A DNA stretch of 64,000 nucleotides, from assembly GCA_963823095.1 (NCBI GenBank), contig CAWGKI010000018.1, positions 62,001-126,000 of the forward strand. Reading direction: 5' to 3'. Source of the stretch: CAIVVT01 sp963823095. Lineage in GTDB: Bacteria > Acidobacteriota > Terriglobia > Bryobacterales > Bryobacteraceae. Position 1 is the stretch's first letter; every line of letters starts with the position of its first letter. A program made the position numbers and the translations under genes. The notes beneath the pieces are model-generated. The model searched no databases, was not told the origin of the DNA, and saw only the letters and a program-made list of their open reading frames with translations. This document shows positions 35,423-44,538 of the stretch, in pieces.

Positions 35423-36338
35423 ACACGTAGTCCTGGAAGCGGCGGTTGGCTTCCGTGAGCAACTCTGGCGTCATCGTCAGGTAGCACTGAGTTGATTGCA
35501 GATCGACGTGTCCAAGATAGGTGGACAAGACAGGCAGGAGGGTCTGCACGTCCGCACCTTCCCTATACCATTGCGTCAACCTGTGGACGGCGAACGTGTG
35601 CCGCAGGTCATGGAGCCGCGGCTGATGAAAACTCGTGTCACTGCGGCGAACCCCCGCAAGGCTGCGCAACCGCCGGAATGTGAAGTTTAACTGGCTGTGG
35701 CCGAGAGGCTCATGCCGCCGCGACTGGAAAAGAGGCTGGTAGTGCTGATTCCATCTTCCCGGCGTGGCTAGATACTTCCGAAGGAGCCGCACCACATGCT
35801 TTCCCACAGGGACAAGTCTGGACTTGTAGAACTTTGTTCCGCGGATGGTAATCACACGGTTATCGAGATCCACGTCTGCCAGGCGCAGCCTCAACGCTTC
35901 ACCCACGCGCATGCCCGTTCCATAGAGGAACAGCAGCAGCGCGCGAAGCGTGCTTGCGGGTATCCGGCACTCGACATTACGCTGACAGCGCGGAACGGTT
36001 TCCAACAGCAGTTGAAGCTCACGGCGAGTGTAGATATACGGAACGAAGGTCTGTCTGTACTTGGGAGTCGTAGGCGGCATCGGATGAGTATTCATCTTTC
36101 CACGGCACCGCCAGTACACGAAAAAGTCTCGCAACACCCCATATTTCCTCCGCCACGTTGCAGGCCCCGTTTGCGGAACATCCAGGAACTGTTTCACCTC
36201 CGGAGGCGTGATCGCTTGGAGAGGTCTGTTGCCGTAACGACGGGAGAATGCGCGGAGTGCAACTGCGGGGCTGTGGAACTTCTGGCCTGTTGTTCGCCGG
36301 TGCAAAACATAGGTATCGATCGCCACCGCGAGCTTCAT
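35400..36338 (-). CDS. RIT tyrosine recombinase B (second gene)
   Basis: 312 residues. Catalytic set: Arg in GTGMRVGEALRL, Lys in RGTKFYKSRLVP, HDLRHTFAVHRL (H-x-x-R), GHVDLQSTQ and Tyr in CYLTM. It starts within the stop of the first recombinase gene (ATGA overlap at 36335-36338) and overlaps the third, so the three are translated from one mRNA. In RIT elements all three proteins are thought to act together, but the division of labour is not known. Confidence 0.92.
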   Translation of the reverse strand: MKLAVAIDTYVLHRRTTGQKFHSPAVALRAFSRRYGNRPLQAITPPEVKQFLDVPQTGPATWRRKYGVLRDFFVYWRCRGKMNTHPMPPTTPKYRQTFVPYIYTRRELQLLLETVPRCQRNVECRIPASTLRALLLFLYGTGMRVGEALRLRLADVDLDNRVITIRGTKFYKSRLVPVGKHVVRLLRKYLATPGRWNQHYQPLFQSRRHEPLGHSQLNFTFRRLRSLAGVRRSDTSFHQPRLHDLRHTFAVHRLTQWYREGADVQTLLPVLSTYLGHVDLQSTQCYLTMTPELLTEANRRFQDYVYGARHGQ

Positions 36339-37588
36339 AGCAGACCTCCCAGATCGAACTCCGCCACGCGGCGCAGCTGCTGCAAGTGAACTTTGGCATA
36401 GATGCTCGTGGACCTGGGGTCACGATGGCCAAGAAGATCCCCGATCTCCTTCATGGATGCACCTTGCTCCAGCAAATGAGTGGCACACGCGTGCCGCAGA
36501 CAGTGCGGTCCGCGTCTCCGGCATTGGATGCCTGCCTCTTGCATGCTTCTACTCGTGATTTTCCAGAGAGCGCTACTTCCAATCGCCCGGTAAGGTGGTT
36601 TCAGTGTGAGGAAAAGATTCGGGCAGCAGGACCGCGGACGCGTCTTCCGGATGTATGCCAGGACGGCATCACCCACTTCAAGCTGCAAAGGATACTTCTG
36701 TGCGCCTCCGCGCTTGCAGTGGTTCACAGTGAACGTTTCCAAGCGCCAGTCGAAGTCGGTCAACAGCAGACGCGATATTTCCCCGCTGCGCAACCCGTAA
36801 ACCGCCAGGAGGGATAAGACGGCTCTGGCGCGCAACGCGGCAGCACCGTTTCCACTTGGACTCTTGAGTAGCCGCTGGACCTGCTTCCATTCCGGTCCTT
36901 CAGGTAATCCTTCCTGTGCATAGAGCCTCGGCGAGATAATGCCTTCCGCGATTCCCGGCTTGCACCAGCCGCGTTGTTCGGCGTAACGGAAGAAGGCTCG
37001 CAGAGCATCGGCATATCCGCAGGCCGACTTCCGACTCCAGCCCTGAGTCCCCTTGAAGATCAGGAAGGCATCCACATCGTTGAGTCGCAGCACAGCGAGC
37101 GAACGGTGCCGGTCGGAAAACCACTTGAGAAACAGCAATACCTTGTGCCAGCGTGATCTTGCCGTCACAGCCGACAGCCCCCTTTCTTCCGTCATCCATT
37201 TCGCAAACTCATCTGTCTGGTCTGCGAACCGCATGCGCGGAATCGTCGGCTCTTTCAACACGCGTGCGAAGCGCAGCCACTTTTTCGCTACATACGTGAA
37301 GTAACTGCCTGAGTGCTTGTAGGATCGTACATTGGGATTCGAGCGCTGTTGCCGTGTCCACCGTTGGGCGGCATCTTGGATTTCGCTTGTCCACACACCG
37401 CGCAATCGAGTCAGTTTCAGCAACCTGACGACGTTCAGCAATTGCCACGACACACTGCGCGCCGCGGCCAAGCTCGTGCCCTGTTGAAGTAGGTGTTCCA
37501 GAAAGGCTTCCCGTTCTCGAAGTAGCGGGGCTTTCTCCTGGCGGGCGATATAGAACGGCTGTTCCAGCCGCAACAGAGTCCTCAGCAT
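36335..37588 (-). CDS. RIT tyrosine recombinase A (first gene)
   Basis: 417 residues, the longest of the trio and first transcribed. An N-terminal extension precedes the core-binding domain (WMTEERGLSAVTARSRWHKVLLFLKW). Catalytic residues: Arg in VYGLRSGEISRL, Lys in HCKRGGAQK, HCLRHACATHLL, GHRDPRSTS and Tyr in IYAKVHL. ATG 37588 lies about 120 bases inside the right inverted repeat, so its promoter must be in 37589-37709. Confidence 0.92.
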   Translation of the reverse strand: MLRTLLRLEQPFYIARQEKAPLLREREAFLEHLLQQGTSLAAARSVSWQLLNVVRLLKLTRLRGVWTSEIQDAAQRWTRQQRSNPNVRSYKHSGSYFTYVAKKWLRFARVLKEPTIPRMRFADQTDEFAKWMTEERGLSAVTARSRWHKVLLFLKWFSDRHRSLAVLRLNDVDAFLIFKGTQGWSRKSACGYADALRAFFRYAEQRGWCKPGIAEGIISPRLYAQEGLPEGPEWKQVQRLLKSPSGNGAAALRARAVLSLLAVYGLRSGEISRLLLTDFDWRLETFTVNHCKRGGAQKYPLQLEVGDAVLAYIRKTRPRSCCPNLFLTLKPPYRAIGSSALWKITSRSMQEAGIQCRRRGPHCLRHACATHLLEQGASMKEIGDLLGHRDPRSTSIYAKVHLQQLRRVAEFDLGGLL

Positions 37589-37709
37589 TTACCGGGATCC
37601 TTTCCATCCCGGATCATGCTAATGCTTCCAAGCTCTCTTTGGTCCCTTCGTTATGTTGCCTTCAGATTTGAAAAACGCAGCATCCATGCGCCCAATCTGC
37701 CCGATCACA

Positions 37710-37758
37710 ACATAACGGGCAAGCCAACATAATCGCTATTATGTGCTGTACCACATAA
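37710..37758. repeat. RIT right-end recombinase-site array
   Basis: Successive TTATGT-type arms in alternating orientation: ACATAAC (37710-37716), CAACATAA (37725-37732), TTATGTG (37739-37745) and CACATAA (37752-37758). The outer two form a perfect dyad around CTGTAC. With the inverted hexamer TCGCTA (37733-37738) and TAGCGA (37759-37764), the dyad reads TCGCTATTATGTG / CACATAATAGCGA. A likely binding array for the three recombinases. Confidence 0.6.
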
Positions 37759-37764
37759 TAGCGA

Positions 37765-38710
37765 CCACCTTCCGCTATACCGGCAGAGTGCGATTCTGCA
37801 GCGGGACGCCGGAGTTTCCATCAGCCGGGCGACGCTGGACGGCTGGGTGATGCGTGTCGGCGAGTTACTCACGCCGATCACCGCGGCGATCGGCCGGGAG
37901 TTAATCGGCGGCGGTTACATTCAAGCCGATGAAACGCCGGTTCCGGTGCAGATGCACGATCGGCGCGGGAAGAATCATCAAGCCTATTTGTGGCAATACG
38001 GAAAACCCGGAGAAAGTACAGTCTTTGAATTTCGGATGGGGCGCGGGCGCGAAGGTCCGAAACGATTCCTCGGCCAGTTTGAAGGTATTCTGCAGACCGA
38101 CGGCTACACTGCATACGACCGCACGGGTGGTCCGAAGATGGTGCATGCGGCCTGTTGGGCGCACGCGCGCAGGAAGGTGTTCGACGCCCTCAAACTCAAT
38201 CCCGGCGACCGCGTCGCGAGACAGCTCGTGGGGCGGATCGACGAGTTGTTTTTGATTGATGGCGAGGCTCGCGACGCGGACCTGGATCATGCGGCGCGCC
38301 ATGCTCTGCGCCAGGAGCGGTCCCGTCCATTGCTCGACATCATCAAGCAGGAGATGCAAGCCGCGCAGCTCGCGGCGCTGCCTTCCAGCGCACTGGGCAA
38401 GGCGCTCAGCTATACCCTGACGCTGTGGCATAAACTAACCCGGTTCCTGGAACATCCCGAACTGGAGTTGAGCAACAACCTGGCGGAGAACTCAATGCGC
38501 GGCATCGCGCTGGGACGCCGCAACTGGATTCATGTCGGCAGTGAGCAGGCCGGGCCGAAGGTGGCCGCGATTTTATCTGTCATCGAAAGCTGCCGCCGGA
38601 TCAAGCTTCCGGTCCGCGACTACCTGGCGTCGGTTCTCCCCGGCCTAGCCAACTGCTCGATCCGCAGCATTCCCAAACTGACACCTGCAGCTTGGGCAAG
38701 AAGCCAATAG
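37765..38710 (+). CDS. tnpC: IS66 transposase TnpC, 3' part (interrupted)
   Basis: Continues KYSD from 34310. It has the IS66 catalytic region: QADETPVPVQ with the first Asp, GILQTDGYTAYD with the second Asp, CWAHARRKVFDA, and the closing ELSNNLAENSMRGIALGRRNW, which holds the third acidic residue (Glu) of the DDE set. The C-terminal IS66 tail (SCRRIKLPVRDYLASVLPGL) is present to the stop at 38710. Alone it lacks a start; the gene is inactive until the RIT element leaves. Confidence 0.9.
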
Positions 38711-38755
38711 CTTCAACCCCTGCATACGTCAACCGTGTCGTTGCTCTGACGCATA

Positions 38756-38990
38756 CGATCGAGGGTACGGTCGACAATGATCTGATTGTCAAGGGCTGAG
38801 CAAGACGTCGGATTAATCACCTTGACGGGCAGCGTGAATTGTACCTCCCAGGCTCTCCTCACGACCAACAACATTGAAGTTGGAGGCTTGAGGCTGGATC
38901 CCTGCGGCAGAGGTTGGACGGAAGCCTGTTGGCCTTCGATGAGTATGCCAGCCTTAGTGAAGGACGAACATTGCAGGGATGCCTGGCCGC
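38756..38990 (+). pseudogene. 3' remainder of the IS66-interrupted secreted-protein gene
   Basis: Begins with the right target duplication. In the frame from about 38786 it reads LITLTGSVNCTSQALLTTNN and GGLRLDPCGRGWTEACWP, plausibly the body of the protein whose signal peptide is at 32774, but not in frame with it. No family recognised. Confidence 0.3.
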
Positions 38991-38999
38991 GTTGCGTGA

Positions 39000-40706
39000 T
39001 CATCTCAAGCCGTCTACCGGGTTTGGACGAAGGGCTTCCGGGCCTCCAAGCCTTATCTGATTGCTTCCCACGTGGTGTAGCCGGACGACGTAGTCGCCCG
39101 CCGCGAGCGGCGTCAGTGTGTATGCCTCACCGGACAAAGCCTCCGACCGTTGGATGGCGTGACCGCCAGCGACAATGCTCGCAGGCTTGTACGACAGCCG
39201 GATCACTTCGGTGGATTCCCGGTCGAACGTCGTGTAGCTGAGGCGCCTGCGACCATAAGCCACCTTCTGGATGATCGACGATGAACGCAGTAGGTGGTCT
39301 TCGCCAGAGGGCGCGTATTCCGGCAGCGCGCCCATGGCCCAGTTGAAGCTACGTAGGTAGTCTCCGTAGCCGTCGCTAAACCAGAATTGTCCTCCGAAGC
39401 CGTCGCCGCAACACGAAACACGCCCGTCGGGGAGGGTGAAGTAAGTTGCGTAATTCAGCGAGCGGAACGCGTCCTCGCGCGCCTGGACGTCGCCCGTTTT
39501 CTCGTAGTAGAGGGCGTTGGCCGCCGCCCAACGCGCGGTGTGGCTCGACAAGCCGGCTCGCGAACAGCAACTATGACCGTACACACGGGTGTCTGGGTTC
39601 GCCTGTTCGTCGATTCCGTAGGCACCGAGAAATGCCCCGCGCCCGAAACTTGTTCGAACCCAATCGAGCAGCCGGCCGGTCATCATCGGCCAGTGGGTCC
39701 ATTTCGGCGTCAGCGCAGCGGGATTGGGACTTGAAAGTATGTAGCGGACGAGCGCGGTTGGGAGCACCTGATTAAGGTTCGACTGATCCTTGGCGACATC
39801 CTCGAAATAGCCAGTCCACCGGTTGTATGCCGGGCTTTCGCGATTCAATGGATGGTTGAGCAGCCACCGCACCGCAGTCTCGCGAGCCGCTATGAATGCG
39901 CCGGTATCGCCCTCTTTGACACGAATCAACTCGTCGAACAACCGAAGTGGACCAACGATGTTGCCGCCGTAGTCCTCGCCGGCTATAGTCGCGCCGCTCC
40001 GGGCGTCCAGGCGGAATGGCCAGGGGGTGTGGGTGGCATCCCCCGCCTTGACGTGACGCGCCAACGCGACGGCACAGCGGAGCCCCGCATCCAGGTACTT
40101 GCGCTCGCCGGTCATCTCATAGAAAAGGACATAACCCGCGCCGAGTTCGCCCACCTTGTCGGACTCCGTGCCGCCGTAGAACTCGTGGGGCATGTCCTGG
40201 ATGCACCGGCCATAGTCGGCCGTGTTACCGCAACTGGTCGCAAAGGGAACGCCTGCCCAGGCCCAGTCTGCCGGTGTGGTGCCGTGCGCGAGCTGGTGAT
40301 CGAGCATGCCTCGCACGAGCGCGATCGCTTCAGTGTCGCCCGAATACGGGTACCAGCCGAGAAGGCTATCGACCATGGCGGCGAAGAGCATGGCAGGGTT
40401 GTGCTGCCAGTACTCGCCTTGCAGCGTGTTGCCGTCGAAGACGGAATTCACTAAATAGACCGGCAGGCCCGTGCCGTAGCGGGTGTCCTTGGGGACCTTG
40501 TGTTCCAGGAAATCCCAGCCGAGGCGCAGGACCTTGTCCCAACCGAGGTTCTTCTGAGGCTCGTGCCAGGCGAGAAGCTTGGAGTTTGCATCAACAACAG
40601 GTGAATGCCAAATGAGTTGGGCATTCACATGGTCCCCCTGGCAATAGGCAGGAGTGAGGGTCAGCGCAAGCGCAGAAGTGACAAGTGCGGCAATGCGGTG
40701 CTTCAT
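39000..40706 (-). CDS. Secreted glycosidase-like protein, probable alpha/alpha-toroid fold
   Basis: 568 residues from ATG 40706 with a signal peptide (MKHRIAALVTSALALTLTPAYCQ); an upstream in-frame ATG at 40754 is less likely. Repeated helical pairs with aromatic, acidic patches (EYWQHNPAMLFAAMVDSLLGWYPYSGD, ELGAGYVLFYEMTGERKYLDAGLRCA, RWAAANALYYEKTGD) resemble six-hairpin glycosidases. A C-terminal beta part (DREST-EVIRLSYKP) follows. No catalytic motif can be assigned, so the family and substrate are uncertain. It is convergent with the disrupted gene at 38756 and lies downstream of the TonB receptor gene in the same direction, 146 bases away. Confidence 0.65.
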   Translation of the reverse strand: MKHRIAALVTSALALTLTPAYCQGDHVNAQLIWHSPVVDANSKLLAWHEPQKNLGWDKVLRLGWDFLEHKVPKDTRYGTGLPVYLVNSVFDGNTLQGEYWQHNPAMLFAAMVDSLLGWYPYSGDTEAIALVRGMLDHQLAHGTTPADWAWAGVPFATSCGNTADYGRCIQDMPHEFYGGTESDKVGELGAGYVLFYEMTGERKYLDAGLRCAVALARHVKAGDATHTPWPFRLDARSGATIAGEDYGGNIVGPLRLFDELIRVKEGDTGAFIAARETAVRWLLNHPLNRESPAYNRWTGYFEDVAKDQSNLNQVLPTALVRYILSSPNPAALTPKWTHWPMMTGRLLDWVRTSFGRGAFLGAYGIDEQANPDTRVYGHSCCSRAGLSSHTARWAAANALYYEKTGDVQAREDAFRSLNYATYFTLPDGRVSCCGDGFGGQFWFSDGYGDYLRSFNWAMGALPEYAPSGEDHLLRSSSIIQKVAYGRRRLSYTTFDRESTEVIRLSYKPASIVAGGHAIQRSEALSGEAYTLTPLAAGDYVVRLHHVGSNQIRLGGPEALRPNPVDGLR

Positions 40707-40852
40707 AAAGTCGCAGCGGGCGGGAGAGAGGAACACAGCAGCCTCGTCGAACAAGACAGGCGGCGCCCCGGCGACCGTGGCGGCCGGGCACGCAAGAGGC
40801 GCGCGGAGACCCGTTGGGAGAGGATCTCCGGGCGCCTCGCGTGGGATGCCGC

Positions 40853-43800
40853 CTAGAAGTCCAGCCGCATGGCGAGTTGGACGTTTCTCGGGCTTACGTT
40901 GAAGGTGCCGGTCACCTGGCCGTAGCTGCCGCTGCTGCGATTGGTGTTAGCCCGGCCGTACTGCGGAGTGTTGGTGAAGTTGTAGGCCTCGGCGCGGAAC
41001 TGGAGGCGGTAGTGCTCCTTGTAGGTCCATGCTTTGCTCAACAGGAAGTCGGTATCGTCGGTTGCGCCGGTGCGGATGTTGCCTGCATAGCGCGGCATGT
41101 TGCCGAGAGTGAATGCCGCCGGTTTGGTCGAAACTGAGGTGTCCGTGTTGAACCACTCGTAAATGCTCTTACCTCCAGAGACCGTGCCCAACGCGGGCAG
41201 TGAGGTAACGTTGGGCCGCTGAACGACGTATCCAAAGCTGCCGTTGCCGTTGGAGGACGTGAACTGCAACGGCAGGCCGTCGGCCAGGCGGACGATCGTG
41301 CTGACGCGCCATCCGCCGATCACTTGATCCACGAGTTTGTTCATACCGGCGCCGTACTTCTTGCCGCGGCCCACCGGGAGATCCCACAGGATGGCCGCGC
41401 GGAAGTCCTGTGGAACGTCGTGACCACTGATGGAGCGCTCGGCCGCCAGGTTGTTGATGTCTCGGGTGTAGTTCTTGATCTCCCACACCTGCGTCTCAGA
41501 AACATTGTCAATCGCTTTGGACCACTGGTAGGTCAACAACATGTTCAAGCCATTGCTGAGCCGCTGATTATACTTCGCCGTGAGGGCGTTGAAGCTGGAA
41601 CTGGAACCCGGGGTGTCGGGTGAGAGTGCAACCGCGGAGAACTGCGGATACGGCACCAACAGCCTGAACGCAGGCACCGTCGGTCCGCTCAGCACGCTCG
41701 TCGGGTCGGTGATCACTCCGTAGAACGGGTTCTTCACTTGAGCATTCAGCGCGCTGCCCTGAGATAGCAAGCTCGAATTGAGTTGGTTGATATTCATATT
41801 GGCCGCACCCAACAGGAGTTTGCGGCCCTGTACGCCCGTGTAGCCGAGTTCGACCACTCCGGCATTGCCGATCTGATACTGGAAGTCGGCGCTGTAGCTT
41901 TGCGTGTACCCCGAGGGGTGCAACAGAGAAGCAGCATTGATGGCTTGCCCGACTTCAGTGAGCATGCCGTTTCCGCCACCGATCGGATTGTTGAAGCCGC
42001 TCGGGAACGGATTGGACAGTACGTTGGCCGGGATCAGGCCCGCGCCGCCCTGCGTCGCAAGCCAGTTCGTGGTGGTTGAATAGCCGTCGGTCGGTCCGTT
42101 GGCAACGGCCACGGTCGGTGGATAGAAAATACCGAACCCGGCGCGGAACACGAGCTTTTCGGTGACCTTGTACGCAAGGCTCGCGCGCGGGGCTAGATCG
42201 TTGTAGTCGGGATTCCACATGTTCTTGTTGCCGTAGACCAGACCGCCCTTGAGGTTCAGCCCGGTCGCCGCGGAGAGCGGGTTGGCGGCATTGAAATTGA
42301 AGTAATTGAAGCGGTTGAAACGCTCGGTGCGCGGCGCCTGGATCTCATAGCGCACGCCGTAACTGAAAGTCAGCCGGCGAGTGGCGCGCCACGTGTCGTG
42401 GAAGTACAGCGCATAGTCATGCTGCGTAAGCGCGAGTTGAGCGTTGTAGGGTAGCGAGCCGCCGTTGCCCGTGCCCAGCAAAAGTGAGGCGATGTCGTTG
42501 CCCGAAGCGCTTACGCCCGTGCTCGCAACCGGTCCGGAAGTCAGATCCTGGTCGAAGTTGAAATTGGCTGAAAACGCATCGTTCGTGTTGAGCTTGCCGA
42601 TCTCAAACAGTGCGCCGAACTTTAGGCTGTGCGAGTGCAATTCCTTGGTCGCATTCAACTGGAAGTTCTCCAATTGGCGGACGTTCTGGTTAAATTCGTT
42701 GTAGGCGATTTGGGCGTAATTGGCAAAGCCGAACTGCGGCAGCGTGTCGGTCTGAAACTGCTTCACTACGGCGGCAGGCAGGCCAATCGAGTTGGCATAG
42801 CCCGAACTCGAGGTCAAATCACTCTCGTGCCAGCGTCCCACGCCGATCAGGAGGTTAACTACCATGGTCGGGCTCGGCACCCAGGTGTTGCCGATCACCA
42901 CCTGGAACCGCGGATCCTTCTCTCCAGTGGTGCTGTCGGCGCCATTGCCGAAATAGATCGGCACGCTGTCAGTCTGCCACGCCTTCGTGATGCGGCCGAA
43001 AAGCGTGTACTTCTCGCTCTTCACCCAATCGATGCGCTCGTCAATCTTGTAGTAGTTGGAGACCAGCTTGCCGCTTTTCGCAAAAGCGCCGCCGTTAATG
43101 ATTTGATCGGGCTGATTCGGATTCGGGAAAAGTTGAGCGACCTTCTGGCCCACCGAATCGAATCGCGCCGACGGGATGACGTTGCCAGAGAAGGGCGTTC
43201 GCGCCAGAGTCGTCGGGTTTGTGGAGAACGGATCGTAAATCTGCGCCAGCCCGCCATCGGTATTGAGAACCTGCGAGAAGTCGCCGTTCTTCATTGCAGC
43301 CGTCGGGACGATGGCGTAAGTGGAATCCGGCGTCGCCTGTTTCAGGGATTCAAAAGCGGTAAAGAAGAACAGCTTCTTGCTCTTCCAAAGCGGCCCACCA
43401 ACGTTTCCGCCAAACTGATGCCGCTGGTAGGATGGCCTGGGGTTGCCGGCCCTGTTGTTGTCCCAGCTGTTCGCGTTCAACACGTTGTTGCGCAAGAACT
43501 CAAATGCGCCGCCATGGAATTGGCTGGTACCGCCCTTTGTGACGACGCTGACCGCGCCGCCGTCCGTTTTGCCATATTGCGTGTCATAGGCCTGACGGAC
43601 GATCTGGACCTCGGCCGTCGCGTCCGATGACGGCGTTGCAATCGCCCCGCCCCACCCCGGAGCGGCGATCGGCACTCCGTCGATCAGGATCGTGGAGGAC
43701 TCGTCGCGTCCGCCATTCAGGGCGAACCGGTTCGTGTTCTGGTCGGTCATGTAAGGCTCAATGCCCTGGCGCACGGCGTTGACGCCCGCCGTGGCGTGGA

Positions 43801-44263
43801 CCAGCAATAAGGGATTGCGCAACCCTACGGGTAACTCGACCATCTCCTGCGGTGTGAAGGTAACGCTCTTGTTGGCTGTCTGAGCATCGACCGCGATGAC
43901 CGAGGCGGTGACCTCAACGCTTTGCGTGTTGTCGCCGATGGCGAGCGCGGCGTTGTACTCCGCTGTCTGGTTTGCGTCCAGGTTAATGCCCACCGTGGAG
44001 TACTTCTTAAAACCACTCGCGGTAACAGTCAGTTCATACTGACCAGGCTGAATCTGAGAGAAGGTATACCGGCCGGTCTCATCCGCCTTGACCTGGCGCA
44101 AGTCTCCGGTCTTCGTGTTTTGGATTTGAACCTGCGCATTCGCGACCGCGCTACCAGTCGGATCTGTGACCACCCCTGTCACGTTTGCTGTGAAAATCTG
44201 CCCGACTGCCGCGGTTGAACAGAGCAGGAGAAGCAGAAGCGTTGTTCGCGTGGAAAGCCCCAT
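40853..44263 (-). CDS. TonB-dependent receptor with carboxypeptidase-regulatory-like N-terminus
   Basis: 1,136 residues from ATG 44263 (AGAGG ribosome site); a longer frame from 44314 puts charged residues before the signal peptide. Signal peptide, then a CarboxypepD_reg beta-sandwich (ANVTGVVTDPTGSAVANAQVQI ... GQYELTVTASGFKKY, about 25-110), a plug-like region (DESSTILIDGVPI, QIVRQAYDTQYGKTDGGAVSVVTKGGTSQFHGG) and a long beta-barrel ending in Phe (LAMRLDF), as expected for outer-membrane assembly. It probably imports or binds oligosaccharides produced by the nearby hydrolases. Intact. Confidence 0.93.
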   Translation of the reverse strand: MGLSTRTTLLLLLLCSTAAVGQIFTANVTGVVTDPTGSAVANAQVQIQNTKTGDLRQVKADETGRYTFSQIQPGQYELTVTASGFKKYSTVGINLDANQTAEYNAALAIGDNTQSVEVTASVIAVDAQTANKSVTFTPQEMVELPVGLRNPLLLVHATAGVNAVRQGIEPYMTDQNTNRFALNGGRDESSTILIDGVPIAAPGWGGAIATPSSDATAEVQIVRQAYDTQYGKTDGGAVSVVTKGGTSQFHGGAFEFLRNNVLNANSWDNNRAGNPRPSYQRHQFGGNVGGPLWKSKKLFFFTAFESLKQATPDSTYAIVPTAAMKNGDFSQVLNTDGGLAQIYDPFSTNPTTLARTPFSGNVIPSARFDSVGQKVAQLFPNPNQPDQIINGGAFAKSGKLVSNYYKIDERIDWVKSEKYTLFGRITKAWQTDSVPIYFGNGADSTTGEKDPRFQVVIGNTWVPSPTMVVNLLIGVGRWHESDLTSSSGYANSIGLPAAVVKQFQTDTLPQFGFANYAQIAYNEFNQNVRQLENFQLNATKELHSHSLKFGALFEIGKLNTNDAFSANFNFDQDLTSGPVASTGVSASGNDIASLLLGTGNGGSLPYNAQLALTQHDYALYFHDTWRATRRLTFSYGVRYEIQAPRTERFNRFNYFNFNAANPLSAATGLNLKGGLVYGNKNMWNPDYNDLAPRASLAYKVTEKLVFRAGFGIFYPPTVAVANGPTDGYSTTTNWLATQGGAGLIPANVLSNPFPSGFNNPIGGGNGMLTEVGQAINAASLLHPSGYTQSYSADFQYQIGNAGVVELGYTGVQGRKLLLGAANMNINQLNSSLLSQGSALNAQVKNPFYGVITDPTSVLSGPTVPAFRLLVPYPQFSAVALSPDTPGSSSSFNALTAKYNQRLSNGLNMLLTYQWSKAIDNVSETQVWEIKNYTRDINNLAAERSISGHDVPQDFRAAILWDLPVGRGKKYGAGMNKLVDQVIGGWRVSTIVRLADGLPLQFTSSNGNGSFGYVVQRPNVTSLPALGTVSGGKSIYEWFNTDTSVSTKPAAFTLGNMPRYAGNIRTGATDDTDFLLSKAWTYKEHYRLQFRAEAYNFTNTPQYGRANTNRSSGSYGQVTGTFNVSPRNVQLAMRLDF

Positions 44264-44538
44264 TGTGCAAGAAACCTCTGAACGATTAGGGACTATGATA
44301 TACGCTAGCAACAAGATAATTCACGGCGAATTCCGACTCTTCCTCCCCACTCGCGGCCATAATCTGGGACAGCTCACCTGAAGCTATTGGAAACAAGAGC
44401 TTTCAGTCATCCTGTGCAACCCGTCGCGGGCGGAAGTTCAAGTCGATAACCGCACTTGTGAAGAGGGGGTGAATCGAGGGTGAAGAGTAGTTCGAACCGA
44501 TTCAAGCGAAACACGGCAGGCACTCGGCAGCGGGCTCT

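Larger units (their letters stand above)
34311..37758 (-). mobile_element. Recombinase-in-trio (RIT) element inserted in IS66 tnpC
   Basis: 3,448 bp containing three overlapping tyrosine-recombinase genes in one direction. The 23-base ends at 34311-34333 and 37710-37732 match in inverted orientation at 21 of 23 positions (shared TTATGTTGGCTTG...GTTATGT). The target hexamer TAGCGA stands before the insertion (34305-34310) and again after it (37759-37764). Between the right repeat and that second hexamer lie TCGCTA and a 20-base palindrome TTATGTGCTGTACCACATAA, so the right end is longer than the left. Precise removal of 34311-37764 restores tnpC. Confidence 0.92.
32865..38755 (+). mobile_element. 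Complete IS66-family element carrying a nested RIT insertion
   Basis: The ends are exact 18-base inverted repeats GTATGCGTCAGAGCAACG (32865-32882; complement at 38738-38755), flanked by a perfect 8-bp target duplication GATCGAGG (32857-32864 and 38756-38763), the duplication length expected for IS66. It contains tnpA, tnpB and tnpC. Total 5,891 bp, of which 3,454 bp is the nested insertion with its duplicated 6 bases; the bare IS would be 2,437 bp. Confidence 0.95.

Noticed and set aside
35796..36389. 197-codon frame antisense to the RIT recombinases
   Set aside because: Shadow of two genes with complete catalytic motifs on the other strand.
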